From Allopontixanthobacter confluentis (GTDB taxonomy: Bacteria; Pseudomonadota; Alphaproteobacteria; Sphingomonadales; Sphingomonadaceae), in assembly GCF_009827615.1 (NCBI RefSeq), contig NZ_WTYU01000001.1, forward strand, positions 331,001 through 395,000: DNA of 64,000 bases, in the 5' to 3' direction. Of this stretch, positions 55,571 to 64,000 are shown piece after piece. The position numbers were made by a program, and so were the translations under genes. Below the pieces are notes generated by a model, which saw only the letters and a program-made list of their open reading frames with translations, ran no database searches and was not told where the DNA came from. Position 1 is the first letter of the stretch. Every line of letters begins with the position of its first letter.

Positions 55571-56641
55571 ATGCTTTATCTGATTGCCGAATGGATGGGT
55601 TTCGAAGGGGTTTCCAACCTCATTCGCTATCAGACGTTCAGAGCGGGCGCGACCTTGATGACCGCGCTGCTGATCGGCCTCGTGATCGGTCCCAAATTCA
55701 TCAATATGTTGCGTGTGCGTCAGGGCAAGGGTCAGCCGATCCGTGCAGATGGACCGCAAAGCCATCTGTCCAAGGTCGGCACGCCGACCATGGGCGGGCT
55801 GATGATACTGGTGTCCGTCATTCTTTCCATGCTGATCTGGATGGACCTGACCAACCCGTTTGTATGGGCGTGCATGGCGGTCACCGGCGGCTTCGGTGTG
55901 ATCGGTTTCCTCGATGATTATGACAAGGTAACCAAGAACAGCCACAAGGGCGTATCGGGCAAAGTCCGTCTGCTGATGGAATTTGCGGTGGCCGGCGTCG
56001 CATCCTGGATCATCGTGGGCCAGATCAGCACCGATCTTTATGTCCCGTTCTTTTCTGACCGGGTCATCCCGCTGGGCATGTTTTATTACGTGTTTGCCGC
56101 CATCGTGATGGTGGGTGCCGGCAATGCGGTCAATCTGACTGACGGGCTGGACGGCCTGGCCATCATGCCGGTCATCATCGCGTCAGGCACATTCGCCATT
56201 ATCGCTTATCTGGTGGGCCGGGTCGATTATTCCGAATATCTGGGCATTCCATACGTGGAAGGCGCGGGCGAACTGGCCATTTTCTGCGCTGCCATCATGG
56301 GCGCTGGGCTTGCCTTCCTGTGGTTCAACGCGCCGCCAGCGGCGGTATTCATGGGCGATACCGGCAGCCTGGCCCTGGGCGGCGCGCTGGGGGCCATTGC
56401 CGTGGCATCCCACCATGAAATCGTGCTGGCCATCGTGGGCGGACTGTTCGTGGTGGAAGCTGTCTCGGTCATTCTGCAGGTGTTCTGGTTCAAGCGCACT
56501 GGCAAACGCATTTTCCGCATGGCCCCGATCCATCATCATTTCGAACAGCTTGGCTGGAAGGAATCGACAGTGGTCATTCGGTTCTGGATTGTCTCGATCG
56601 TCCTTGCATTGATGGGGCTGGCAACGCTTAAATTACGATGA
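55571..56641 (+). CDS. mraY: Phospho-MurNAc-pentapeptide transferase MraY
   Basis: Integral membrane enzyme forming lipid I from UDP-MurNAc-pentapeptide and undecaprenyl phosphate. It has 356 residues and about ten helices. Catalytic motifs are [32 protein letters not shown] and the histidine-rich [17 protein letters not shown] overlap with murD. Confidence 0.98.
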   Translation: MLYLIAEWMGFEGVSNLIRYQTFRAGATLMTALLIGLVIGPKFINMLRVRQGKGQPIRADGPQSHLSKVGTPTMGGLMILVSVILSMLIWMDLTNPFVWACMAVTGGFGVIGFLDDYDKVTKNSHKGVSGKVRLLMEFAVAGVASWIIVGQISTDLYVPFFSDRVIPLGMFYYVFAAIVMVGAGNAVNLTDGLDGLAIMPVIIASGTFAIIAYLVGRVDYSEYLGIPYVEGAGELAIFCAAIMGAGLAFLWFNAPPAAVFMGDTGSLALGGALGAIAVASHHEIVLAIVGGLFVVEAVSVILQVFWFKRTGKRIFRMAPIHHHFEQLGWKESTVVIRFWIVSIVLALMGLATLKLR

Positions 56642-57984
56642 TCACTTCACCCGCCTTTTCCGGAAAACGCTATGCCGTCCTCGGCCTGGCCCGGTCAGGG
56701 CTGGCCACTGCCGAAACCCTGATTGCCAGCGGTGCCGAGGTGTTTGCCTGGGACCGGCAGGACATCGCCCGTGACCGCCTGAAAGGCCGCGCCACGCTGG
56801 CCGATCCGCTCGATCTGGACCTGACCGGGTTTGACGGGGTGATTGTGTCGCCCGGCGTGCCGATCAACACCCACCCGATCGCGGCGCATGCAGAAAAATA
56901 TGGCGTGCCGCTGGTTGGCGATATCGAACTGTTCGCGCAAGCACGCGCCAGCCTGCCGCCGCACAAGGTGGTCGGCATTACCGGCACCAATGGCAAATCC
57001 ACCACCATTGCGCTGGTCCATCATATTCTGGAAGGCGCCGGATTTGCTGCCATAATGGGCGGCAATATCGGCCTGCCTGTGCTGGCACGCGAACCGCTAT
57101 GCCCCAATGACAGGGGCGCTGCGATTTATGTGCTGGAACTGTCCAGCTATCAGATTGATCTTACGCGTCTGCTCGATTGCGATGTCGCTGCGCTGCTGAA
57201 CATCACGCCGGACCATCTGGACCGTTACGACAGCTTTGATCATTACGCCTTTTCCAAAAGCCGCCTTTTCGAAATGCAAAGCGCGGATAATTTCGCGGTT
57301 TTTGGTGTGGATGACCAGCCAACCAGGGCGATCATGGCGGCAGAAATGCAGCGGCGCCAGGCTGGCCGCGTCGCCGCAATCGACACCGCTGCGATTGCGC
57401 ACCTCCAGTCTGAATGGCCATCGCTACAGGGGCCGCACAATCTGGAAAATGCGGCTGCCGCTGTCGCGATGGTGGAAGAATTGGGGCTGACGCCGGATGA
57501 ATGGCGGGCAGGGCTGGCAAGTTTCAAGGGCCTGCCGCACCGGATGGAACGGCTGGGCGAACATGATGGCGTCCTGTTCGTCAATGACAGCAAGGCAACC
57601 AACCCGGCCTCCACCGCGCCAGCGCTGGCCGCATTCCCGCCGGACCCGGCGCCGCGCATTCACTGGATTGTGGGCGGCCTTGCCAAGGAAGACGGGCTGG
57701 GTGACTGCGAACATCATCTGGGCAATGTGGCGGCAGCTTACACCATTGGCGAATCCGGCCCGCGCTTTGCCGAATTGCTGGCGGGCAAGGTCAAGGTCGA
57801 ACAATGTGAGATGCTGTGCGAAGCCACGCGCCGCGCCATTGCCGCGTGCCGGCCGGGCGATGTGGTTCTGCTGTCGCCTGCCTGCGCCAGTTTCGACCAG
57901 TTTCGCGATTATGAAAAACGCGGCGAACATTTCCGCGATCTGGTCGAAGCGCTGACCGGTGCAGACCACGGGGGAGGGGCATAA
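56638..57984 (+). CDS. murD: UDP-MurNAc-L-alanine D-glutamate ligase MurD
   Basis: Adds D-glutamate to UDP-MurNAc-L-Ala. It has 448 residues. The N-terminal UDP-binding fold is [16 protein letters not shown], the ATP loop [15 protein letters not shown], and the C-terminal hallmark [11 protein letters not shown]. ftsW starts on the last base of its stop codon. Confidence 0.97.
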   Translation: MITSPAFSGKRYAVLGLARSGLATAETLIASGAEVFAWDRQDIARDRLKGRATLADPLDLDLTGFDGVIVSPGVPINTHPIAAHAEKYGVPLVGDIELFAQARASLPPHKVVGITGTNGKSTTIALVHHILEGAGFAAIMGGNIGLPVLAREPLCPNDRGAAIYVLELSSYQIDLTRLLDCDVAALLNITPDHLDRYDSFDHYAFSKSRLFEMQSADNFAVFGVDDQPTRAIMAAEMQRRQAGRVAAIDTAAIAHLQSEWPSLQGPHNLENAAAAVAMVEELGLTPDEWRAGLASFKGLPHRMERLGEHDGVLFVNDSKATNPASTAPALAAFPPDPAPRIHWIVGGLAKEDGLGDCEHHLGNVAAAYTIGESGPRFAELLAGKVKVEQCEMLCEATRRAIAACRPGDVVLLSPACASFDQFRDYEKRGEHFRDLVEALTGADHGGGA

Positions 57985-59225
57985 TGAGCGCGTCGCAGCC
58001 TTACATTCCCCGCTCCGGCGATCGCGGCAATTCGCCCTCGCGCTATCGCAGCACCAAACGCGCTGAATTGCGCATCTGGTGGCGCGAGATTGACCGTGTG
58101 CTGCTGTTCCTCATCATTGTGCTGATGGCCATTGGCACAGCGGCGGTGGCCGCAGCATCGCCTGCCAGTGCCAAGCGCCTGTCCACCGCCAGCGTCAAAT
58201 TGCCCGATCTGTATTTTTACTGGGCGCATGTCAGGTGGCAGTTTCTGGGTGTTCTCACTCTGATCGGCGCTTCCATGCTGAGCCGAGATAATGCGCGCAG
58301 GCTTGGCGTTCTGCTGGCTGGCGGGATGATGGCGCTGCTGGTGCTGGTGCCCATCATCGGCACGGAAGTGAATGGCGCGCGGCGGTGGATCAACCTTGGC
58401 ATGAGCTTCCAGCCATCGGAATTCCTGAAGCCCGGCTTTGCCATTCTGCTGGCATGGGTGCTGTCATGGCGCATCAGGGATCCCAATATTCCCGTCATGT
58501 GGATTATTACGGCGCTGATGGGGTTTGTGGCCATCCTGCTGATGCTGCAGCCCAATTTTGGTGATACGTTGCTGTTTGGCGGCGTGTGGTTTGTGCTGAT
58601 GGTGCTGGCAGGGGTGCCGGTGCAGCGTATCGGCATCGTCATTGCCGGCGGTATGGCGGCGGTTACGGCCACCTATTTCCTGTATGATAATGCGCGCCAC
58701 CGGATCGATGCTTTTCTGGGCGGCGGCACGGCGTTTGATCAGGTCGATCTGGCGCAGCGCACCTTGCTCGCAGGGGGCTGGACTGGCAGCGGGCTGTGGC
58801 TGGGCATCCGGAAAATGAATTTGCCCGAAGCCCACACCGACTATATTTTTTCCGTCATTGGCGAGGAATTCGGGCTGATTGTCTGCGCGCTGGTGGTAAT
58901 TATCTATCTCTCGCTTATCGCGCGCGTGCTGGTGCGCCTGGCGGACGAGGAAGATCTGTTTACGCTGCTGGCTGGCGCTGGCCTTGCCACACAGATTGGC
59001 GGGCAGGCGTTCATCAACATTCTGGTCAATCTGCAATTGTTCCCGTCCAAGGGCATGACCTTGCCGCTGGTGTCCTATGGCGGTTCGTCCACCATTGCGG
59101 TGTGTCTGGCGGCAGGGCTGCTGCTGGCCATTACGCGGCGCAATCCGTTTCTGACGCGCGAAACACCGGGCCTGCGGGGCATGCTGACCGAAATGGCGCC
59201 ATCTGCTAAGGAGAATCGCAGATGA
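57984..59225 (+). CDS. ftsW: Septal peptidoglycan polymerase FtsW
   Basis: SEDS-family glycosyltransferase that polymerises septal glycan with FtsI. It has 413 residues with a basic cytoplasmic N-terminus of about 40 residues and ten helices. Conserved blocks are GARRWINLG, FQPSEFLKPGF, PEAHTDYIFSVIGEEFG and LPLVSYGGSST. It overlaps murD by one base and murG by 4 nt. Confidence 0.97.
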   Translation: MSASQPYIPRSGDRGNSPSRYRSTKRAELRIWWREIDRVLLFLIIVLMAIGTAAVAAASPASAKRLSTASVKLPDLYFYWAHVRWQFLGVLTLIGASMLSRDNARRLGVLLAGGMMALLVLVPIIGTEVNGARRWINLGMSFQPSEFLKPGFAILLAWVLSWRIRDPNIPVMWIITALMGFVAILLMLQPNFGDTLLFGGVWFVLMVLAGVPVQRIGIVIAGGMAAVTATYFLYDNARHRIDAFLGGGTAFDQVDLAQRTLLAGGWTGSGLWLGIRKMNLPEAHTDYIFSVIGEEFGLIVCALVVIIYLSLIARVLVRLADEEDLFTLLAGAGLATQIGGQAFINILVNLQLFPSKGMTLPLVSYGGSSTIAVCLAAGLLLAITRRNPFLTRETPGLRGMLTEMAPSAKENRR

Positions 59226-60421
59226 GCGATGCAAACAGACATTACGTGCTGGCCGCTGGCGGCACCGGCGGGCACCTGATCCCCGCTTTCGCCCTTGCGG
59301 TGGAGCTGGAACGGCGCGGACACCACGTCGCGCTGATTACCGATGCGCGCGGCGCGGACATTCCGGGCAAGCCTGACTTTCTGCCTGCCCATGTCCTGCC
59401 CGCAGGGCGGTTCGGCAAAAACCCGATGACCTGGTTTGCAGGCGTAAAGGCCGTGCTGGAAGGCCGGCGCATGGCGCTGCGCCTGTTCGAAACCTTTGAG
59501 CCCAGCGCAGTGGTCGGGTTCGGCGGTTATCCTGCACTGCCTGCGCTGCTGGCCGCCACATCGGCAGGCATTCCCAGCATCGTGCATGAACAGAATGCGG
59601 TGCTGGGGCGGGTCAACCGCCTGCTGGCGGGCAGGGTGCAGGCCATTGCCACGGCATATCCGGAAGTGAAGCGCCTGAAGCCCAAATATTACCCCAAGGA
59701 ACATCTGGTGGGCAATCCGGTGCGGGCAGAAGTGTTGGCACTGCGCGATGAACCTTTTCCGCCATTTACCGATGATGGCCTGCTGCGGGTGCTGGTCACC
59801 GGCGGCAGTCAGGGCGCGCGCGTCCTGTCAGACGTAGTGCCTGACGGGCTGGCGATGTTGCAGCCGGCCCTGCGGTCACGCCTGCAAGTGACGCAGCAGT
59901 GTCGCCCGGAAGATATCGACGCAGTGCGCGAACGCTATCGCAGCCATGACATTCCGGCGGAACTGGGCACATATTTTGAAGATATGAACACGCGGCTGGC
60001 CGATGCACATCTGTTCATCGGACGCGCCGGGGCATCGACCATTGCCGAACTGACCGCGGTGGGCCGGCCCGCCATATTGGTGCCGCTGCCCATTGCAACG
60101 GACGACCACCAGCATTTCAACACCCGCGAAGTGGTCAAAGCAGGCGGCGCGCGTTCCATCCGCCAGGCAAATTTCACGCCGACCCAGGTGGCCAAGCAAA
60201 TACAGGCCATGGCGCAGCGCCCTGAAACGCTGGCAACCGCAGCCCACGCCTCGTGGAATTGCGGACGGCCCAAGGCGGCTTCCGATCTGGCCGATCTGGT
60301 CACCGGTTTTGGCGGCAGCGAGCTCATGGATGTCATCCGCGTAGGCGGCAACAATGCACGCGGTGCATCACAGGGCGAAATGGTCGGTCAGGGCGCGGCC
60401 ACGCGGGATGAAATGTCATGA
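59222..60421 (+). CDS. murG: Lipid II synthase MurG (GlcNAc transferase)
   Basis: Membrane-associated glycosyltransferase converting lipid I to lipid II. It has 399 residues. The glycine-rich loop is [28 protein letters not shown] is the acceptor region, and VTGGSQGAR plus [25 protein letters not shown] form the UDP-GlcNAc site. A C-terminal tail of about 30 residues is extra. ATGA overlap with murC. Confidence 0.97.
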   Translation: MSDANRHYVLAAGGTGGHLIPAFALAVELERRGHHVALITDARGADIPGKPDFLPAHVLPAGRFGKNPMTWFAGVKAVLEGRRMALRLFETFEPSAVVGFGGYPALPALLAATSAGIPSIVHEQNAVLGRVNRLLAGRVQAIATAYPEVKRLKPKYYPKEHLVGNPVRAEVLALRDEPFPPFTDDGLLRVLVTGGSQGARVLSDVVPDGLAMLQPALRSRLQVTQQCRPEDIDAVRERYRSHDIPAELGTYFEDMNTRLADAHLFIGRAGASTIAELTAVGRPAILVPLPIATDDHQHFNTREVVKAGGARSIRQANFTPTQVAKQIQAMAQRPETLATAAHASWNCGRPKAASDLADLVTGFGGSELMDVIRVGGNNARGASQGEMVGQGAATRDEMS

Positions 60422-61854
60422 AGGGTGTCGGCACCGATATCGGGACCATCCATTTTGTCGGCATTGGCGGCATCGGCATGTCCGGCATTGCCGAAGTGAT
60501 GCATAATCTGGGCTATCGCGTTCAGGGTTCCGATATTGCCGAAGGGCCGAGCGTTGAACGCCTGCGCGAACGCGGTATTCCCGTTTTCATCGGCCATTCG
60601 GCAGACAATCTGGGTGACGCTGCGGTGGTGGTCACATCAACTGCCGTGCGGCGGACCAATCCCGAAGTGGCCGCAGCGCTGGATAACCGCATACCCGTAG
60701 TGCGGCGCGCAGAAATGCTGGCGGAACTGATGCGCCTCAAATCCACTGTCGCAGTGGCAGGCACGCATGGCAAAACCACCACCACATCCATGATCGCAGC
60801 GCTGCTGGATGCAGGCGGCGTGGACCCCACGGTTATCAATGGCGGCATCATCAACCAATATGGGTCCAACGCACGTCTGGGCGACAGCGACTGGATGGTG
60901 GTGGAAGCGGATGAAAGCGATGGCAGCTTCCTGCGCCTGGATGGCACGATTGCGGTGGTGACCAATATCGATCCTGAACATCTGGATCACTATGGTTCGT
61001 TCGAAGCCGTAAAGGACGCTTTCGTCGAATTTATCGAGAATGTGCCGTTTTACGGCGTAGCTGTGCTGTGCGTTGACCATCCCGAAGTGCAGACGGTTAT
61101 TTCCAAAGTCCGTGACCGGCGTGTGCTGACCTATGGTTTTTCCGCGCAGGCAGACCTTCGCGGGGAAAATATCCGGCCCGAAGAAGGCGGCAATACGTTT
61201 GATGCCGTTCTGCGCGAGCGGGATGGCACCATCCGCCGGATCGACAATATCCATTTGCCCATGCCGGGGCGGCATAATGTGCAAAATGCACTGGCGGCCG
61301 TGGCAGTGGCCCTCGAAATGGGGTGCGATACGGACATCATCTGCAGCGGCTTCAAGGCATTTGACGGGGTGAAGCGGCGCTTTACCCGGGTGGGCGAAGT
61401 GGATGTGGGCGGCGGTTCAGCCACCATCATCGACGATTATGCCCACCATCCGGTTGAAATCACCGCAGTCCTGTCAGCGGCGCGCGAAGCCGCGCGCGGC
61501 CGGGTAATCGCCGTGGCGCAACCGCATCGTTTTACCCGCCTGCGCGATTTGATGGGGGATTTTCAAACGTCCTTCAATGATGCAGATCTGGTGTTTATCG
61601 CGCCTGTCTATGCCGCAGGGGAAGACCCGATAGAGGGTGTGGATGCCGCCACGCTGGTATCGGGCCTGAAAGAACGCGGCCACCGGTCTGCCGCGACCAT
61701 TGCCGGGCCCGATGAACTGGCCAGCGAACTGGCGGGTATATTGCAGGATGGCGATATGGTCGTCTGCCTTGGCGCGGGCGATATTACCAAGTGGGCAGCC
61801 GGGCTTGCCGATGGCATCCGTGCGGCTGGCAGCCAGCGGGCCGCAGCGCCATGA
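60418..61854 (+). CDS. murC: UDP-MurNAc L-alanine ligase MurC
   Basis: Adds L-alanine to UDP-MurNAc, the first peptide step. It has 478 residues. Motifs are [16 protein letters not shown], the ATP loop [23 protein letters not shown] and [11 protein letters not shown]. The murB start overlaps its stop (ATGA). Confidence 0.98.
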   Translation: MKGVGTDIGTIHFVGIGGIGMSGIAEVMHNLGYRVQGSDIAEGPSVERLRERGIPVFIGHSADNLGDAAVVVTSTAVRRTNPEVAAALDNRIPVVRRAEMLAELMRLKSTVAVAGTHGKTTTTSMIAALLDAGGVDPTVINGGIINQYGSNARLGDSDWMVVEADESDGSFLRLDGTIAVVTNIDPEHLDHYGSFEAVKDAFVEFIENVPFYGVAVLCVDHPEVQTVISKVRDRRVLTYGFSAQADLRGENIRPEEGGNTFDAVLRERDGTIRRIDNIHLPMPGRHNVQNALAAVAVALEMGCDTDIICSGFKAFDGVKRRFTRVGEVDVGGGSATIIDDYAHHPVEITAVLSAAREAARGRVIAVAQPHRFTRLRDLMGDFQTSFNDADLVFIAPVYAAGEDPIEGVDAATLVSGLKERGHRSAATIAGPDELASELAGILQDGDMVVCLGAGDITKWAAGLADGIRAAGSQRAAAP

Positions 61855-62747
61855 CTGCGCAGGTGGCTACCACAGGATTTCGCGGCAAGCTGACGCCTGA
61901 TGCGCCGCTGGCCAAACTGGTCTGGTTCAAATCTGGCGGTGCGGCTGACTGGTTGTTCGAACCTGCTGATGCGGATGATTTGCGCGATTTTCTGGCCCGG
62001 CTTGATGGGGGTTTGCCCATCATGGCTCTGGGGCTGGGGTCCAACCTCATCATTCGGGATGGCGGTGTGCCGGGCGTTGTCATTCGTTTGGGCAAGCCTT
62101 TTTCCAAGGTGAAAAACCGCGGCGACAATGTGCTGGAATGCGGCGGTGGCGCCAGCGGCATTCTGGTATCGTCCACCGCGCGCGATGCGGGCATTGCGGG
62201 GCTCGAATTCCTGCGCGGCATACCCGGCACCGTGGGCGGTTTTGTGCGGATGAATGGCGGCGCTTATGGCCGCGAAGTGGCAGACGTGCTGATTGATTGC
62301 GATGTGGTGCTGTCAGATGGCACGTGCCGCCGGCTCTCTGCTGCAGAACTTGGCTATTCCTATCGCCATTCCAACCTGCCGGACGGGGCAGTGGTCATTT
62401 CCGCCCGGTTCCAGGGCCATCCCGGCGATGTCGCGGAAATAGGCGCGGAAATGGACCGAATTGCACAGGCGCGCGAAACTTCGCAGCCCTTGCGCAGCAA
62501 AACCGGCGGATCGACGTTCAAGAACCCCGCTGGCCACAAGGCGTGGGCGCTGGTCGATGCCGCCGGCTGCCGCGGCCTTACCATGGGCGGCGCGCAGGTG
62601 AGCGAAAAACACACCAATTTCCTGATCAACACCGGCACTGCCACCAGCGCTGATATCGAAGGGCTGGGCGAAGAAGTGCGGCGGCGCGTCAGCCAGAGCC
62701 AGGGTGTAGATCTGGAATGGGAAATCAAACGGGTGGGTAGGCCCTGA
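61851..62747 (+). CDS. murB: UDP-N-acetylenolpyruvoylglucosamine reductase MurB
   Basis: FAD enzyme reducing the enolpyruvyl group to give UDP-MurNAc. It has 298 residues from ATG 61851; the frame extends upstream inside murC but has no likely start. Motifs are TFKSGG-like [44 protein letters not shown] and the catalytic serine in [12 protein letters not shown]. Ends 1 nt before ddl. Confidence 0.97.
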   Translation: MTAQVATTGFRGKLTPDAPLAKLVWFKSGGAADWLFEPADADDLRDFLARLDGGLPIMALGLGSNLIIRDGGVPGVVIRLGKPFSKVKNRGDNVLECGGGASGILVSSTARDAGIAGLEFLRGIPGTVGGFVRMNGGAYGREVADVLIDCDVVLSDGTCRRLSAAELGYSYRHSNLPDGAVVISARFQGHPGDVAEIGAEMDRIAQARETSQPLRSKTGGSTFKNPAGHKAWALVDAAGCRGLTMGGAQVSEKHTNFLINTGTATSADIEGLGEEVRRRVSQSQGVDLEWEIKRVGRP

Positions 62748-62748
62748 A

Positions 62749-63741
62749 ATGGCGGATAATAACAGCGTGAAACCACTACATATCGCAGTGCTGATGGGCG
62801 GATGGGCCAATGAACGCCCTGTTTCGCTGATGTCCGGAAACGGCGTCGCAGATGCGCTGGAAAGCCGCGGCCACAAGGTAACGCGGATTGACATGGACCG
62901 TCAGGTCGCGGCCCGCATTGCAGAAGCCGCGCCCGACGTGGTGTTCAACGCGCTGCACGGCGTGCCCGGTGAAGACGGCACCGTGCAGGGCATGCTGGAC
63001 CTGATGGGTATTCCGTACACGCATTCAGGCCTTGCAACCTCGGTCATCGCGATTGACAAGGAACTGACCAAGCTTGCGCTTGTGCCGCACGGCATTCCCA
63101 TGCCCGGCGGGCGGATCGTGGCGAGCAAGGAATTGTTCGAAAAAGACCCGCTGGCCCGGCCTTACGTGTTGAAACCGGTCAACGAAGGATCATCGGTTGG
63201 CGTCGCGATCGTGACGGATCAGAGCAATTACGGAAACCCCATCAGGCCAGATGCAGAGGGGCCGTGGCAGAAATTCGATCATCTGCTGGCAGAACCTTTC
63301 ATTCGCGGGCTGGAACTGACCACTGCGGTCATCGACAGCGCAGACGGGCCGCGCGCATTGGCGGTGACGGAACTGAAGCCCAAATCAGGGTTTTATGATT
63401 TCGATGCCAAATATACAGACGGCATGACAGACCATGTCTGCCCCGCGCAAATTCCTGAAAAAATTACTGAATTGTGCAAAAAATATGCCCTTGATGCGCA
63501 CCGCGTGCTAGGGTGCAAGGGCACCAGCAGAACTGATTTCCGCTGGGATGATGAACAGGGTGAAGGCGGCTTGTTCGTGCTCGAAACCAATACCCAGCCG
63601 GGCATGACCCCGCTTAGTCTGGTGCCGGAACAGGCCCGCTATTGCGGCATGGATTATGCCGATCTGGTAGAGGCGATCGTGGCAGAAGCGATGAGAACGT
63701 CAGGCAGCGCAGTTGGAGGAGGGGGCAATGGCGACAATTAA
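62749..63741 (+). CDS. ddl: D-alanine--D-alanine ligase
   Basis: ATP-grasp ligase making D-Ala-D-Ala for MurF. It has 330 residues. The N-terminal catalytic contacts are E22 and S26 (ANERPVSLMSG), then FNALHGVPGEDGTVQG, KPVNEGSSVGV and the C-terminal metal site LETNTQPGMTPLSLVPEQA. The stop lies inside the ftsQ start region, a 14-nt overlap. Confidence 0.97.
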   Translation: MADNNSVKPLHIAVLMGGWANERPVSLMSGNGVADALESRGHKVTRIDMDRQVAARIAEAAPDVVFNALHGVPGEDGTVQGMLDLMGIPYTHSGLATSVIAIDKELTKLALVPHGIPMPGGRIVASKELFEKDPLARPYVLKPVNEGSSVGVAIVTDQSNYGNPIRPDAEGPWQKFDHLLAEPFIRGLELTTAVIDSADGPRALAVTELKPKSGFYDFDAKYTDGMTDHVCPAQIPEKITELCKKYALDAHRVLGCKGTSRTDFRWDDEQGEGGLFVLETNTQPGMTPLSLVPEQARYCGMDYADLVEAIVAEAMRTSGSAVGGGGNGDN

Positions 63742-64000
63742 GCGCGGCGCAAAAGGCGTCCGCCGCACCGCGGCCTCCACCACGCGGGCCAACCATGCGC
63801 GCAAGGCAAAGGCGCGCACCAGCTCCTTCATGGATGCGGCCATGGCCATTCTGCCCTTCACCGAGGAGCAGCTGCACAAGATTTTCCTGGTTGTGATTCT
63901 GGGTGCAGGCGCAATGCTGGCGTGGGTCATTGCCAGCCTGGCCGGCGTGCCCGCCCTGATGCAGCAGGAAGTGGCCGGACTTGCATCCGATGCCGGGTTC
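63728..64000 (+). CDS. ftsQ: Cell-division protein FtsQ, N-terminal part (truncated by window edge)
   Basis: 91 codons are visible from ATG 63728. A basic cytoplasmic N-terminus of about 55 residues (IKRGAKGVRRTAASTT) precedes one membrane helix at about 53-73 (FLVVILGAGAMLAWVIASLA). The window ends where the periplasmic POTRA domain should start. Identity rests on this architecture and the position directly after ddl, as in other alphaproteobacterial dcw clusters. Confidence 0.87.
   Translation, partial: MATIKRGAKGVRRTAASTTRANHARKAKARTSSFMDAAMAILPFTEEQLHKIFLVVILGAGAMLAWVIASLAGVPALMQQEVAGLASDAGF

Noticed and set aside
54920-55945. 341-codon open frame antisense to murF/mraY
   Set aside because: murF and mraY are certain; the antisense frame has no supporting features.

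Overview
The window is GC-rich, densely coding chromosomal DNA from an alphaproteobacterium, most likely order Sphingomonadales and probably an Erythrobacteraceae-type genome (inference). The grounds are the Tad/Cpa pilus genes, nagZ-scpA-scpB-tatABC synteny, bpt next to tamA-tamB, a type-2 argC, glnB-glnA, and a dcw cluster in the alphaproteobacterial order. I see no rRNA, tRNA, insertion sequence, prophage, CRISPR array or integrated element. Almost everything is core or family-level chromosome.

Layout. 1-2172: 5' part of a tad/cpa pilus locus on the minus strand (cpaA, cpaB, start of cpaC). 2277-4360: a lysophospholipase-like hydrolase overlapping an FAD oxidoreductase. 4489-7003: minus-strand operon ispH-thrB-rnhA. 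7074-14542: plus-strand run of an unknown lipoprotein, argS, a SPOR protein, nagZ, scpA, scpB and tatABC (isoprenoid and translation functions, peptidoglycan recycling, chromosome condensation, folded-protein export). 14779-17931: a tiny secreted or membrane protein, a YtcJ-like amidohydrolase and a beta-hydroxyacid dehydrogenase. 18032-26757: ilvA, then bpt-tamA-tamB (N-degron tagging and the TAM outer-membrane assembly module). 26834-29184: fasciclin lipoprotein, RcnB-like secreted protein and a GH24 lysozyme. 29360-32797: a cyclic-nucleotide-domain flavin reductase converging on a membrane-fused hydrolase. 32930-34783: glnB-glnA with a candidate sigma-54 promoter. 35064-37845: pepA-type aminopeptidase, a catalytic-domain-less NlpC/P60 remnant, and argC. 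37894-41218: DUF3298 lipoprotein, map, ccmA-ccmB, pterin carbinolamine dehydratase. 41215-47365: esterase, SDR, S9 peptidase, AlkA, ferredoxin, cysteine synthase. 47400-48542: a pair of unknown membrane-anchored proteins. 48907-64000: the dcw cluster mraZ-rsmH-ftsL-ftsI-murE-murF-mraY-murD-ftsW-murG-murC-murB-ddl-ftsQ (ftsQ cut by the window edge), almost all joined by 1-4 nt overlaps.

The window is weighted to envelope building: peptidoglycan synthesis and division (dcw), its recycling or cleavage (nagZ, SPOR, lysozyme, NlpC remnant), outer-membrane assembly (TamAB), export (Tat) and pili (Cpa). Nitrogen control (glnBA) and amino-acid genes (argC, thrB, ilvA, cysK) are interspersed.

I did not find a clear-cut new defence, mobile or biosynthetic system. 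The items most worth a second look are the SH3-only NlpC/P60 remnant between pepA and argC, the three-module thioredoxin-reductase-like protein without redox cysteines, the hydrolase fused to about eight membrane helices, TamA with a long acidic periplasmic extension, the candidate sigma-54 promoter of glnBA, and small secreted or membrane proteins of unknown role.
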